Source of the DNA: Syngnathus acus | Taxonomy: Eukaryota > Chordata > Actinopteri > Syngnathiformes > Syngnathidae | Direction: 5' to 3' | DNA length: 64,000 bases | Assembly (NCBI RefSeq): GCF_901709675.1 | Contig: NC_051103.1 | Span: 4,015,501 to 4,079,500, forward strand | Shown: positions 27,831-42,197 of the stretch, piece by piece | How the letters are laid out: each line of letters opens with the position of its first letter | Numbering within the stretch: the stretch's first letter is position 1 | The notes under the pieces: generated by a model | Seen by the model: only the letters and a program-made list of their open reading frames with translations | The model's database searches: none | What the model was told of the DNA's origin: nothing | Made by a program: the position numbers and the translations under genes

Positions 27831-30209
27831 TTGTATATATTGTAATGTAATTTAACTGAACTGTTGTATCAGATCAGAGTGCGGTCAGAGGGGCTTCTGT
27901 CAAAGCGCTCTGGCTCTACGGGTGATCCTGACCTTACTTCACTGGTCAACTCTCATTGGACTATTACATAACTTCTTGGTTTTATCATCAAACACATCCG
28001 GTGCCCGAAACGTCAGATTCCGGATTCCATTTGTAACCGCACATGCTTCAAGTTGGCAACATCTTCAGCTATTTGATACTGCGAGCTCAATCCATTTTCT
28101 ATGTAATGCAATCAGTACTGCCCTCCTCCCACCAGCGCCTCTCATCCATCCCATCACTCTAATGAGCCCAGTTTAGTGGTAGCATCCAAAAGGCTACTTG
28201 GCACTGCACCATCTAGGAAGCAGGGAGGAGACAGGTGGTGACAGATCATGCTGACTCATCAGAATTCTGTCTTTTTATAGCGGGCTCATTGGAGCTGCAT
28301 TGGAGCAATCAAGGCCGTTACAACAATTTGTCTGTGGAGGAAAAAAACCAAGGTAAGATCAATAATAAATTCAGCTCTTGTCAGACAGTAAGTTCGAGTC
28401 TGGAGTAGTTTCCTCGACGACTTCCGTGCACTCCCACGTCTTGATGTATGAGGCCAATATAAACATACAGGCTGGACAGTCTGGCTGTGTGGATGTGCAT
28501 ACTTTATCACCTCACGCTCTTGTGTTACACCTTCTCCTCTCCAACTTTGAAAAATATTCCTCCTGCAGCCACATTCAAAGTTGCTTTTTTTTTCTTAAAA
28601 GTCAGACACCCGTTTTTCATTAGCTTCTTATTTTAGCCATTTTAAGGAGGCAGTTTTGAGATTTCTGCAGAGGGTTTGGCTCTGAAGGTGATTCCAGAGA
28701 AGGATAAAAATACATCCACTGCAAAGAAGTGCAGATGGACTTCCAAAACAGCTGTGATACTGAACCGGTATCATTCCAGTAAGCCACAGCTATGTCGCTA
28801 TGTCCTGACTGGTGTTTTGATTGGGCTCAACGAGGGTAAATAGTGTGAGCCACCAGTGCTATACACGTTCCTCAGATGGTGCGTGGTGGTCATCGTCGTC
28901 GTAAACAAAGTCGTAAATGCTAAAAACGGACTAAAATCACACATACAATGCCAACAAACTAGGAATCGGCGTCAAGGAAGTCTGGTGAAGTGGTACATTT
29001 AAGGCTCGGTAACAACGACAAGGCCAGATTTGAAAACGAGGAGCTATACTGAGGTTGAACTATTTTGTGCAACAACAGATGTTTAGCGCACACAAACAAA
29101 CAGGTCTCAAGCTCAGCTTTCCCTTTTTAATCATCTTTTAGCCTGAGGAATTGTCGTGATGAGTCAAGTACATCTGGAGATGCAGAAGAAGAGAAAAAAA
29201 AAATCCATTCCACAAACAGTATTTCTTCATCACTCGACTGCATTTTTAAAAATCCCACTAAAGTCAGTTTACATTTTCTCTGGATGAATAATTGTCATGT
29301 GTGCACGTTTAGGCTTGTGCACATCCAGCAGCGGTCAGCTATAAAAGGAACGATCAAGTCGGCAGGCGGGAATGTGCCAAGCTGCAGAGTGCTTGGTTGA
29401 CCGCGAAGAAAGGAAGCAAGTTATATTTAAGGTGCAATTGATGTGGAACGGAGAAATAAAAATATCAGTATATTTTTCATTGTCTGGGCTCATTGTTTTT
29501 GTGTTTGTGGCTGAGAGTGCCAGCCGTCGAGACTTCTCTAGGCTTGCAAAAAAAAATAGTGAAAACGTAAGGAATGCTTTGATGGAAATGAGAACATCAT
29601 TTGCACAAAAACAACCCGATCGAGTTTCCCCTCACTGTAACAGTGTAAACATATAAATCACATCATGATATTATAGATTTCAGCTTTAATGAATGGGTAG
29701 CAAATGATAAGTCTCTCAACACGGCAGGGCGGGTGTTCCCTTCAGCTACGATTTTAACTGCATAGTTTCCATTCCACACAGAAAGCCTGATCAACATCTA
29801 AATATCGACCTAATCACTTTCTATGCATGCTCTGATCTGATCTAGCTCGCAAAAGTCTTCTCACTTTGTTTTTCCTCCAGGACGAATAAAACAACACCCA
29901 GACACTGACGTGTGTTTATTTTTTTTCTGCAGCCGCACCCGCGTGCACAGACGCGTAAACAGCCCCAAACCGGCGACACTTGTTCCAAAATACCACGACA
30001 ACACAAGTGCGTGTGCCAAGTTGAGTGTTTTCATAAACAACAGGCGAGAGACCGGAGCATGATGTTTACCTCCATGAAGTTGAGCAACAAATTTGTCTGG
30101 GTATTTATTTTTGCCATGTAAATGATTTGCGAACATTCACTATTTGACAAAGAGCCAAAGTTGGACCTGCAGAAGTGTCCAACATGACCCTGCACATACC
30201 TGCACGCAG

Positions 30210-30310
30210 GCTCCTCCACCCCTCCCTCCCTCACTCTCTCTCCCGCTCTCTCTCTCGGATGCACACGATCTCTTTCCTCCCTCCCTCCCTCCCTCCCTCC
30301 CTCCCTCACT
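30210..30310. repeat. Polypyrimidine tract with (CTCC)n in the fam20a upstream region
   Basis: The plus strand is almost purely C/T at 30210-30258, and a (CTCC)n run occupies 30275-30307. It lies 150-250 bp upstream of the fam20a start codon and may be promoter or 5' UTR sequence. Such tracts can form triplex DNA and bind C-rich-strand factors, which is not testable from sequence alone. Confidence 0.75.
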
Positions 30311-30407
30311 CTCAGTGCAGCAGTTCACGGGAAACGATCCAGCTGTGGGCGACTTTTCCCAATACACGCTCACTGCTCCTCTCAGTTCTTCAGCGACTGC
30401 GCCAGAG

Positions 30408-30428
30408 ATGCCTCGCCCACCCCGGTGA
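30408..30428 (+). other. Short upstream ORF ahead of fam20a
   Basis: ATG at 30408 opens a six-codon frame (MPRPPR) ending at TGA 30426-30428, 36 nt before the assigned fam20a start. It would count as a uORF only if the 5' UTR includes it. Confidence 0.45.
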
Positions 30429-30464
30429 GAGCCCCCGCTTGTTCCTCTTCTTCCCTTTTCAACA

Positions 30465-33341
30465 ATGAGAAAAGAACGATTATTATTGGCCGTAACCCTC
30501 ATCGCCATCTTCTCCGCTGACCTCTACTTCATCCTCCTGCCAAAGCTACGCAACGTTGAAGGACTGGGACAGTTTTGCTCGTGTCGCCGTGGCAACTTCA
30601 GCTTCCCCGCTCAGTTCTCCAACTGGACTTCTGTCCCGCTCCAGGATGTGTACGCTTCTGGACTCCCCAATGAGGGTTCCAAACTTGACAGCTTGTTCGC
30701 CCATCCTTTGTATAACATCCAGAACCCGACGCTGGAAGCAGAGGAGAAGCTGCTCCAGGTGGACCTCCTGATGAATTACTACAGGAAGAAAATATCACGA
30801 TGGGAAAGGTCAGCTTTTGTCTTCTTAGCATCCCTCTCACACGAGTGTCGCTTAATTTACGGCCGTTCAACCTAGCGGCGAAAATAAACACACTTTGGCA
30901 TCAGCGCATGATAACAAATGCAGCTGGGAAATCACAAACAAGGTTTTTGAAAAACACAAAGCTGTCCTAGCTTGTCTATGTGCTCATTCAGCAAGAGTGG
31001 GAGATTTTTGGACACTTGAGGTGGAAAGGGACAAGAATTACGAGCAGTCAAGTTCTACTTTATGGCTATTTCCACTTCTCGAAAGCAATTTGTGGTTAGG
31101 TTGCCTTTAAAGTCAAGACTCTTCCTCAGACACATGAAGTTGTACAACGAAGCCGCGTCGACCTCCAACATCACGATGACCCAACACCGAGTGGACTTTG
31201 ACGTCGGCGCTAACTGGCTCAAGTTCCACACGGGAATTAGCCGCCATGCTCTGTACTCCCGTCATGACCCTGCCATCACGCGGCTGCTCGCGGACATGCG
31301 GGACATGATGGTGGTCAACGCAGGTGAGACAGTTGGACTTTTCAAATCGCCGCCATTGTAATCTGGGAAATTGTTGCAGATTACACTCAAGATGAGAAGG
31401 CCCTGAAAGGAGCGTGTGACTGCAGCCAAGGTAAGGTCAGTCCTCCTTTTCACATTACATGTCCACTTAAAAGTTACTTTAGGATAATGGATGGTTGCTG
31501 TGTATCTATTCAGTGGTGAAGCCCAGTGGGCACCACCTGAAACTGGCGCTGAAGATGCAGAACTTTGGCAAGGCCATGTTCAAGCCAATGAGGTGAGCGC
31601 AGCCTCATTAACCATCTTCAGACTCGTAAATGATGTTTTTATGCCTCGGTGTCAGGCAGGAGAGAGACGAGGAGACTCCGGATGACGTCTTTTTCTTTGT
31701 GGATGTCCAGAGACACAATGCAGAGATTGCTGCCTTTCACTTGGACAGGTACCCTCCACATCTTTCCAAGAAGTTCAGTTAGCCACATCAGAAAATAGGA
31801 GTGGTCGAATGTAAATAAATAAATAAATAAATAAATAATTTTTAAAAATAAATAAATTAATTAATTAATACATTTACTTACAGATTTTTGTGGTTTTCTG
31901 TTAGGATCTTGGACTTTCGAAGAGTTCCACCAGTGGTTGGCAGGTATCTGAACCTTACAGGCGAAGTGCTCCAAGTGACCCAAAATGATGACCTACGGGC
32001 TGTTTTCTTCACCTCACCCGGTAAAAAAAAAAAAAAAAAAAGAAAGTAATTTAGTATTGACACTTTTGAACTCGGCATCGTCGACAGTATGCTGTATTAT
32101 TCGTAGCGGATTTGGCGCCGTCTTGCGGACAAATAACAGCATTACATCTAGCTCGAGCGAAAGAACATTTCCGTTTTTCTTTTTCAGTAAGTAAATATTA
32201 GAAAAACAAATTGACTGTACAAATACGCCAAGGCGCGCACATCCTGATGCATGAAGCCTAAATTGTAGCTAAATTAAGCAGGCCACATGAAATAAAGTTA
32301 TATATAAATATTTTTTTTTTTCTCATCTCATTACAGCAAACAACACTTGCTTTTTCTCCAAATGCCTGTACACGTGCAAGACAGAATACGCAGTTTGTGG
32401 GCACCCCGACCTCCTGGAAGGTTCTTTGTCCGCCTACCTGCCCAGCCTCAGCATCGCCCCCCGTATCTCCATCCCCAACCCTTGGATACGCTCCTACACT
32501 TTCACCGGCCAGGAAGAGTAAGAACCCCATTTGAATCGATCTTATTAACAAATCAAAAAAAATCTGGATCATATGTTATCAATTTTCTGGAAAAGATGGC
32601 AGGTGAATCCATCCTACTGCGACAACATAAAGAAGCTTTATCCTTACAACTCAGGCAACCGGCTCCTCAACATAATCGACATGGCCGTCTTTGACTTTCT
32701 TATAGGTACGTTATTATTGTGAGTAATCTCTTTATTACCACACATATAGCAAAAGAAGAAATGTTTTTTTTTTTTTTTTTTGCAGGCAACATGGACAGAC
32801 ACCACTATGAGATTTTCACCAAATTTGGCGATGAAGGATTTCCTCTTCACTTAGATAACGCCAGAGGGTAAAATAATAATAAAAAAATATATATAAATCA
32901 ATATATACATGTAAATGTAGTACCTTGATGTGATTGTAGATTTGGGAAGCACAGTCAAGATGAGATGTCCATCCTTGCGCCACTCTCTCAGTGCTGCATG
33001 TAAGTTGAACTGCAAAAAAAATTCTCCAGCATTCGTCACAAATAAATGTTTATATTATTTGCCCCTGCAGAATAAAGCGTTCCACTCTCCTGCGGCTCCA
33101 GCTGTTGGCCCAACCGCAGTTCAGACTGAGCGACATGATGAGGGAGTCTCTGCAAAAAGACCCCCTGCGGCCCATCCTAACAGAAACGCATCTCTCAGCC
33201 CTGGATCGCCGCCTCGTGAAGATCCTGCGAGCGGTCCAACGTTGCACGCGCAAGCTGGGTTCCGAGCAGGTCATCGCCAATGACTTCATCGGAGCTACGG
33301 TGAACCCTCGGGCCAACGCAGAGAGCAAAAAGGCCAGGTAG
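30465..33341 (+). CDS. fam20a: FAM20A, secretory-pathway pseudokinase
   Basis: FAM20A is a Golgi pseudokinase that activates FAM20C, the kinase phosphorylating secreted Ser-x-Glu proteins of enamel and bone. The product starts [20 protein letters not shown], a signal-anchor. The exons 30465-30808, 31130-31323, 31380-31430, 31514-31592, 31656-31748 and 31905-32020 join in phase; later exons carry the C-lobe, including NMDRHHYE and LDNARGFGKHS. The segment [20 protein letters not shown] is typical of FAM20A and absent from FAM20C. The residue that is Glu in active FAM20C (DYERHNAE) is Gln here (DVQRHNAE, codon 31708-31710), the known FAM20A pseudokinase change. The frame is intact to SKKAR and stop. 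The next gene, prkar1a, is convergent, as in the human FAM20A-PRKAR1A cluster. Confidence 0.94.
31812..31839. repeat. (AAAT)n microsatellite
   Basis: A short tetranucleotide run in a fam20a intron. Confidence 0.9.
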
Positions 33342-35331
33342 CAGCAGACGGTGGCAGTCAACTCTGCTCCTTAAGACTTCATGATGAAGTGCAGTCGTTT
33401 CGATTTTAATGGAACAAGCCAGGAATCAATACTAGATGCTGTGAGGGAATCTGAGGAGGTTCCGCGTGAAACGCATCGATCTGCGCATTATTGACAAGCC
33501 TGTTGTTGCACATAAGCACATGAATGTTAACAAAAACAGCGCACATCAAATATAAAGTTCGCTAAAGACAAACAGGGTAGACGTTTTAAGCCTCAATGTC
33601 TCCCTCTAGCGGCTTGAGTTGAAAATATTACATGAATAATTTTCATAAAGGCACCCGTACACCGTGATCGTACATGTGTTGCCCATGAATAACACAAAAT
33701 AAAAACCGCTTCAGTCAGATTGTTTTTACTTTTTTATTGCTTAAACTGCCATCTGGAACAATCTATACCAAAAAGGATAAACATCTTTCCACATATAGGA
33801 GGTCAAACTGAACACAGGGAAGAATAGAAAAAGAACGGTCCTCTCATGGCCCATACCGATACCCGCTGGAACCAGCGGGGGTGACTGACGACTACTTGTA
33901 AGCCCAGGAAAAGTTCAGCTAAGGCAAACCGGGACGACTACGGTGTGGCTAAAACATCGAAAACCGATTGCTGAGGTTGCGGCTATATACACGGAGACAT
34001 TCGTCCGACAAATTTTCCCCTGTGGAGCGAGATGGACAGGAAGTGACTAAACGTGGTGTTCTCTTTTCAGGTAAAAATGTCGCAGGATTGAAGGTGGGCT
34101 GAAATCACTTTGATCAAATCGCCATGACGTCACAAATGAAATTTTGTCGTTCTCGTGCCGAGGATGCCAAACAACATTGTGCCGAATAAGCGGGGAGAAC
34201 AAATCACAAGCGGGTGGAAAAGACAGGCGGCGTTTTCCAGTTGGCAAAAAAGCAAAAAGTTTTCAATAAATAACTCGCTCTTAATACATAAATACCTTGA
34301 ATGTCCTGAAATATTTTTCAAAACGCAATTTCGTAAGTTAGGGGAATGGGGAAAAAAAAAAAAAATCGCAACTCATTATTACACAATACAATTATATACT
34401 GTTGTGTCAATAGACAAGAAGCATTTATTTACTTTGTGGCACTGAACAGCTAAAATAGAATTTATGGAAAAATAAGTGTTTACAAAAGACAAGAGAACAT
34501 ATCTTTTTTTTTTTTTAAGATTACCATCACTCCAAACCATAAATTTAAGAATAGTTATTGAGTCATTGAACTAGAACATTTTGATTACAAAGCAAGTGAC
34601 CAAGTTATTTGGTGTCTACTAAAAGAACGGAATACTGAAATATACAATACTTGCTTTTTTTTTTTTTTTACCCTTTCTATATATATTTTCTGATTTTAAT
34701 CTTCAAGTAAAGGTGTTCTACTGATTAGCACAAAAAAAAAGGGTTTGAGGGGAAAACCAAAATCCTGTCTAATGCTCCAAATAGAAGGTAACATTGCATC
34801 TCAGGTGGAATGAACATTTGGCACCAGCCTCTACACACTAAAACTCAACTCAACTCATTCTACTGCTCAGGAAGCTGAAAAAAAAAAAAAAAAAAAAGGT
34901 CTGACTGACATTTGGTGCAATCATCTCCTATGCTGGCGAGCCTCTGCTGCACGTGTCTAATGGGAAAATTCCAAAAAGAAAAACATCCGTCTGTAACAAA
35001 TTCCCCATGTGAGGTTTCTGATTGTCCTGTCTTTGAGAGCCCGGATCTCCTAACAAATGTGGCTTTGCGTTCTCCGAAAAACAAAGCGGAACCCAGCGCG
35101 TATCTGACAAAAGCGGCGTGAATGCAACTGTGCCTACACGGTAACGTTACAGCGGCTGGTACAAGCGCTGGTGAACGGCTAAAAGCCACCTCCGGGCGGC
35201 TGGGAAAGAAAAACACGGGGATCTCAGGAGAGGAGGGGCGAAAAAAGAGGAAAGGAAGTGGCGGAAAGCAAATTGCGTTGGTGGACCCGAAGTCGAAAAA
35301 GGCGAGGGGAGGGGGGGGGTGTCGAGCCCCT
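33342..35331. other. Tail-to-tail 3' region between fam20a and prkar1a
   Basis: The region is non-coding. A candidate fam20a poly(A) signal AATAAA is at 33698-33703, about 360 nt after the stop. The rest, AT-rich with several A and T homopolymers, presumably includes the long prkar1a 3' UTR on the minus strand. No further gene is recognised. Confidence 0.6.
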
Positions 35332-37415
<2,084 letters not shown>

Positions 37416-38610
37416 GACGACAAACCACAATCTTGCTCTATGACCTCTAACCTTGGGAATGAGCCAACAGGAAGGGGGGGGGGGGCAGATGAGATCTTCT
37501 CAATGCCACAAGTTGCAGCATTATAAATGAGCACTGTGAGTTTCTGTGTAACCGATGGACGAAAATAACAAGAACGTGAGAGAAATAGAACCAGAGCGAG
37601 AAGGCGAAAAGACGTGTGATGTTGTTTAGCAGCAGGCCAGAAGACGGTCATATGATGTCTGTTTTCAAACCGCAACATTTTTCATCCCCCCGAGTCAAGT
37701 TTGATATCACAAAGTCGGACTATGAAAGTGTCTCGTGCACAATGTTGCTTGCAATTAATAGCAAAAGTGTGACTGGCCTCTCGTTGGAGGTTCGATACTT
37801 TTCGGAAAATGCAATCATACGATCAAACACTTAGAAAACAAGAAGTTGCTTGGCCTTTATCAAACAGGAAAGCCTTGACAGTTATACTTCAAAACTGAAA
37901 GTGCAAACCACATCCATCCTGCGCTTGCAACACTATCGGGCATGTGTCGACACCATTACCTTTTCTATCTTGTTTAAACATCCAGTTTTCAATTGAATGT
38001 CAGCAATCTTTTATATCGAAATCATGACGATGCTCCGTGACCTTGCCTAAAAAGCGGCGGTTGAATATGTAGTACAAAAACAATGCGGCTGGTAAATCAA
38101 AATACGAAATAAATACTGAATCTCGCAAGTTAACATTGTGTGCAGTCTGCAATGACGTCTAGGTCAGGGAGTGCTTGGCCAACGCAAACCTCGCGAGCAT
38201 CACAAATTCTCCATTAGATACTAAAACGCCGTGGTTAGATTTTCTTTACTCATACACTTAGTGTAAATTCCGCGTTCAAATCGCGATGGAGGTTTTGACG
38301 TATAGCTTCCTAGCTTCGTGCAAAGGCAAAGCCCTCTTGCCTTGACGCCATCTTGGGTTCCATCATAAACAAACGCGAGAGAAGACAAAACATATTTCAC
38401 AGAGGTCATGCCGCGCGTCGGCGAAAAGGAAAGAGAAATACTCACAAGATGGAGTCAAATCCTACCGAGCCCTTCGACAGCGACTCGGGACGGGTGGTGT
38501 ATGTGAAAGCTGTAACCGTTAGCAGGTTGAGCTCGGTTCGATCTTTTTTTCCCCAAGCCCTGGACCGCTGCCCCACCGGATACGGCTGAGAGCCAATCAG
38601 CGGCCTTCAC

Positions 38611-38618
38611 TGACGTCA
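38611..38618. promoter_or_regulatory. CRE (TGACGTCA), prkar1a upstream
   Basis: A perfect palindromic cAMP response element, 11 bp from a CCAAT motif (AGCCAATCAG at 38591-38600). Confidence 0.7.
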
Positions 38619-38685
38619 ATTCTCCTCGTTCTGACATGTGAGCCCGTAACCCCTGGCAACCTTAAAGGGGCCAAGTCCAAGCCAA

Positions 38686-38693
38686 TGACGTCA
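38686..38693. promoter_or_regulatory. Second CRE (TGACGTCA), prkar1a upstream
   Basis: A perfect CRE 75 bp from the first, overlapping a CCAAT box (GCCAATGACGTCA). Confidence 0.7.
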
Positions 38694-39538
38694 AGGATCT
38701 CAGCTTGAACTTAAAAAAGTCACACAAGTTGTTTAAAACATTAAATCATGGATATCATAATCACAGATTTTTCAATGCAATAATGTGTGCAGATTGTAGA
38801 TGTGTTTGAATCATGAAGATGACACCTTAAAAAGCATAAGGATTAGTTGGTTTAGTGGCAAAGGGGTGCACGATTTAACGCATTCCTTTTAAGTTTGAGA
38901 TACAAAGATTTGAAAGATGTGGTTGTTTGACGTGTTATTTGAATTTCGTTTGAGTTTTGTCACATAAAACCGATCAAAAGCACAGTGAACAGATTGATTA
39001 CACTGTTAGCCAATGGAATCACCAAAACAGTCCATCGAGCGTGACGTTGACCAATCAGTGGTTTGCTACGTCAACTTACTCGACTGACAGTTTCTTTGAC
39101 AAATCAACTACCTGCATTATACAAATTTGCGTGCGAAATTAGAAGGCGGGGCTTCTGTATGTCTCCCAGCCAATCAGAACGCACGTTAGAGTGACGCGTC
39201 CTCCCATCAGTTGTTATTGTTTTGCTGTATGGAGCCTGCAAGTTAATATTCATATTAACAGTACCGTCGTTGTGTGTCACAGCAAAACGACACGATCGGT
39301 ACCGTTGATCTCGTCCACAATTTAAAGCGATCGGGCGATCGTTCGCTGTCGTCGCTTGTATGCGTACCATCCGGGGCTAGTCCGTCCGGACATTCCTCTC
39401 CCCGAGGACTGTGAGCGTGGCGTTTGGAGTCGGGGCAGAGGAGGAGGGGAAAGCGGGGGTGCCCCCCGGTGTGGATCGAGCCAAGCCCGAGGCCTCTGAG
39501 CTCGGTCGGTGAGAGGACAGGGAAAAGTGGCGGCTCGG

Positions 39539-42197
39539 ATGGATTCGCAAGACGAAGGGGACGGCGGCCCCGAGATGCTCCGAGGCTTCATCTGTGCCTC
39601 GTTTAACCAGGACACCACGTAAGCAACCTGAGGGCCGCACGAACGAAAGCTCCTTGACGCACCTGCACCGCAAAGACGTTTATGGTCATCAACCCAAAGT
39701 GTTTTTTGTAAACTAAATAATCTTTCAACTCCTTAAAGTCATTAAAACTGCTTTAGCATAGGATAAAGTTATCACTCCCTACTTCATCTCAGCTGCATCC
39801 TCCTTAATTGACACTGACAGCAGTGCCAAACCATCTGTCGCTGAAAATGATTGAAATGCTTTTTTTCCTTTTTATTTTTTTCTCGCATTGGTGTTTAGCT
39901 CCTTGTCAGTAGGCACCAAAACCGGCTACCGTCTCTTCTCTGTCACCGCTGTGGACAAACTGGACTGCATCCACGAGGGAGGTGAGAAAGCGCCGTCTCC
40001 TCATGCATACAAAATCGTTGGTATATACAATGAACTCTCTTTTCGCAACATTCAAAATGGAGCTGACCATAAAGCACGTTGCGAACCCAAAAAACAACAG
40101 CATTCACTAATTACATTAAATTAAGGTCCTGTAACTTGAAAAATCCCTCTCACCCAGTGGAGTGTTCCGACGTTTGCATCGTGGAGCGGCTGTTCTCCAG
40201 CAGCCTGGTGGTAGTGGTGAGCCAATCCATGCCACGGCGGATGAACGTCTATCACTTCAAGAAAGGTACCGAAATCTGCAACTACAGCTACACCAACAAC
40301 ATCCTCTCCGTCAGGCTCAACAGGCAGGTAAGATGCTCCAACGGTCTTCTGGGTCGGCATTTGTCAGGATTCACGTTAAATTTGCCGTCTCCGTCAGCGA
40401 CTGGTGGTTTGCCTGGAGGAGTCCATTTACATCCACAATATCAAGGACATGAAACTTCTCAAGACTCTGCTTAACACGCCCACAAACCCGTCAGGTAGGA
40501 ATGGAATGAAAGCCCCAGTTAATCAGAAAGTAATGTTGCATGCTTTCTGCTTTCCAGGTCTCTGCGCCCTTTCCGTTAATCACGGCAACTCTTTCTTGGC
40601 ATACCCCGGTAGCGCCACGATTGGCGAGATCACAGTGTATGATGCAAACAATCTGGTGAGGCCTCAGTTCACAAAATATAACAGCAAGTTATGACACCGG
40701 TGACGCAATTGAGTCCCTTTTCATTTAGAGCACCGTGACGCTGATCCAAGCCCACGCCAGTCCTCTGGCGGCGCTCACCTTCAACACCTCCGGCACCAAA
40801 CTAGCTAGCGCCTCGGAGAAGGTGAGTCCTTCTCTGTAACATCTCGCATCCACCGGGCATGGCCAACCCGATGTCCATCTTCCTCCGCAGGGCACCGTTA
40901 TCAGGGTGTTCAGTATCCCCGAAGGACAGAGGCTGTTTGAATTCCGGCGAGGGATGAAAAGGTTAGCAAACATATCAGACAATGTCAAAATAGCCAAGAC
41001 ACCATGACGTAAATTAAAACATCATAGGAGCTAATAATTTGTGTCTTATTCTTAGATATGTTAGTATTAGTTCGCTGTCCTTCAGCGCCGATGCTCAGTT
41101 CCTGTGTGCCTCCAGCAACACTGAGACAGTTCACATCTTCAAACTGGAACAGCACAGCCCCAGGTAGAAAAAAAAATTAAAACAGATGTGATGATACTCA
41201 ACAGGGACAAATAGATGCCACAAAATGGCTACTTTTGTATCAACTACTCAAGTCTGTCAATAAGATGCCACCAGATGGCACCAAAGCAATTTGGCTTTTT
41301 CTGAACAAAAACATATTTAAATTCCTAAACAGGCTAAATCACACCAAACCACGAGAATGTGATTTATGACTCAGACTCATGTGGCTACAAGCCTTTCATC
41401 CAGACGTCTGTTTTCAAAGCGACTTTATACAGTCCTGACGATTTCTTGATGTTTCTAGTCACGAGGAGGAGTCTCCCACATGGTCTGCGTACGTGGGCAA
41501 AATGTTCACAGCCGCTAGCACCTACTTGCCGGCTCAGGTGTCCGACATGATGCATCAGGACCGCGCCTTCGCCACCGTGCGGCTCAACATGTTCGGCCTG
41601 AAGAACATCTGCGCGCTGGCTACGTAAGTTCATCTTAAGTATTAAACAAAATCACTTCTTATCTGATTTTTGATTATTTTCAACGGTAGGATTCAGAAGT
41701 TGCCTCGCCTGCTCGTGGCGTCCTCGGACGGCCATCTTTATATCTATAATGTCGATCCGCAAGATGGAGGCGAATGTACGCTGGTGCAAAAACACAGGTG
41801 TCTTTACCAAACACAGTAAAGCTTGGCTCGGTAAATATTACGAAATAATAACGTTGATGGGAATTTTGACCCGGCAGGTTGTTTGACGACAGCGAGGAGC
41901 AAGTGGAAGAAAAGGAAGAGGAGACGCCCGCAGAGGTCTCCAACCAACCGGCCGGCCAATCGTACGCAGCCACCGTGGGACTTCCCTCTAGCCCACCCTG
42001 CTCTGCCACACTCTTGGGTGAGTTATCCACCAACTGAAACATTTCGGGATTTCGACCTCAATCGACCTTTCCGTCAATTTCCAGGATACTCCGAGGAAGG
42101 GGGAGCCCAGAAGGGAGACGTCATCCCAGAGCACGAGTTCGCCGAGAGCCCCGTGCGTCTGGATGATGAAAATGAATTTCCTCCAGTCAGTAACTAG
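39539..42197 (+). CDS. wipi1: WIPI1, PROPPIN WD-repeat phosphoinositide-binding autophagy protein
   Basis: WIPI1 binds PI3P/PI(3,5)P2 on forming autophagosomes. The product starts [20 protein letters not shown], then shows WD blades of the PROPPIN seven-bladed propeller: [52 protein letters not shown] and [20 protein letters not shown]. The lipid-binding FRRG motif is at 40942-40953 within [14 protein letters not shown]. Later exons give [20 protein letters not shown] and [20 protein letters not shown], then an acidic tail with [18 protein letters not shown] and [12 protein letters not shown]. The stop is at 42195-42197 if the last donor is not used; an alternative terminal exon is possible. 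Neighbours prkar1a and arsg/slc16a6 match the human 17q24.2 cluster, which supports wipi1 over wipi2. Confidence 0.94.

Larger units (their letters stand above)
26266..30407. other. AT-rich intergenic region between ferlin and fam20a (head to head)
   Basis: This 4.1-kb gap holds the ferlin promoter side, a cluster of AT-rich microsatellites (26.86-27.83 kb), unremarkable sequence to about 30.1 kb and the pyrimidine-rich fam20a leader. A CTCF-like sequence CCACAAGAGGGCGA is at 27634-27647. Open frames through the repeats (Phe/Ile/Tyr-rich) are artefacts of the repeats. No gene is recognised. Confidence 0.6.
37416..39538. promoter_or_regulatory. prkar1a-wipi1 head-to-head intergenic region
   Basis: This 2.1-kb gap contains the promoters of both genes. 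On the minus side a C12 tract (37474-37485) and AG near 37452 look like the acceptor of the first coding prkar1a exon, and a strong donor (minus-strand CTT|GTGAGTATTT, GT at 38444-38445) suggests a non-coding first exon starting near 38.5-38.6 kb. CCAAT boxes lie at about 38593, 38682, 39010, 39051 and 39170, and two perfect CREs lie at 38611-38618 and 38686-38693. The wipi1 side becomes GC-rich from about 39.36 kb. Confidence 0.6.
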
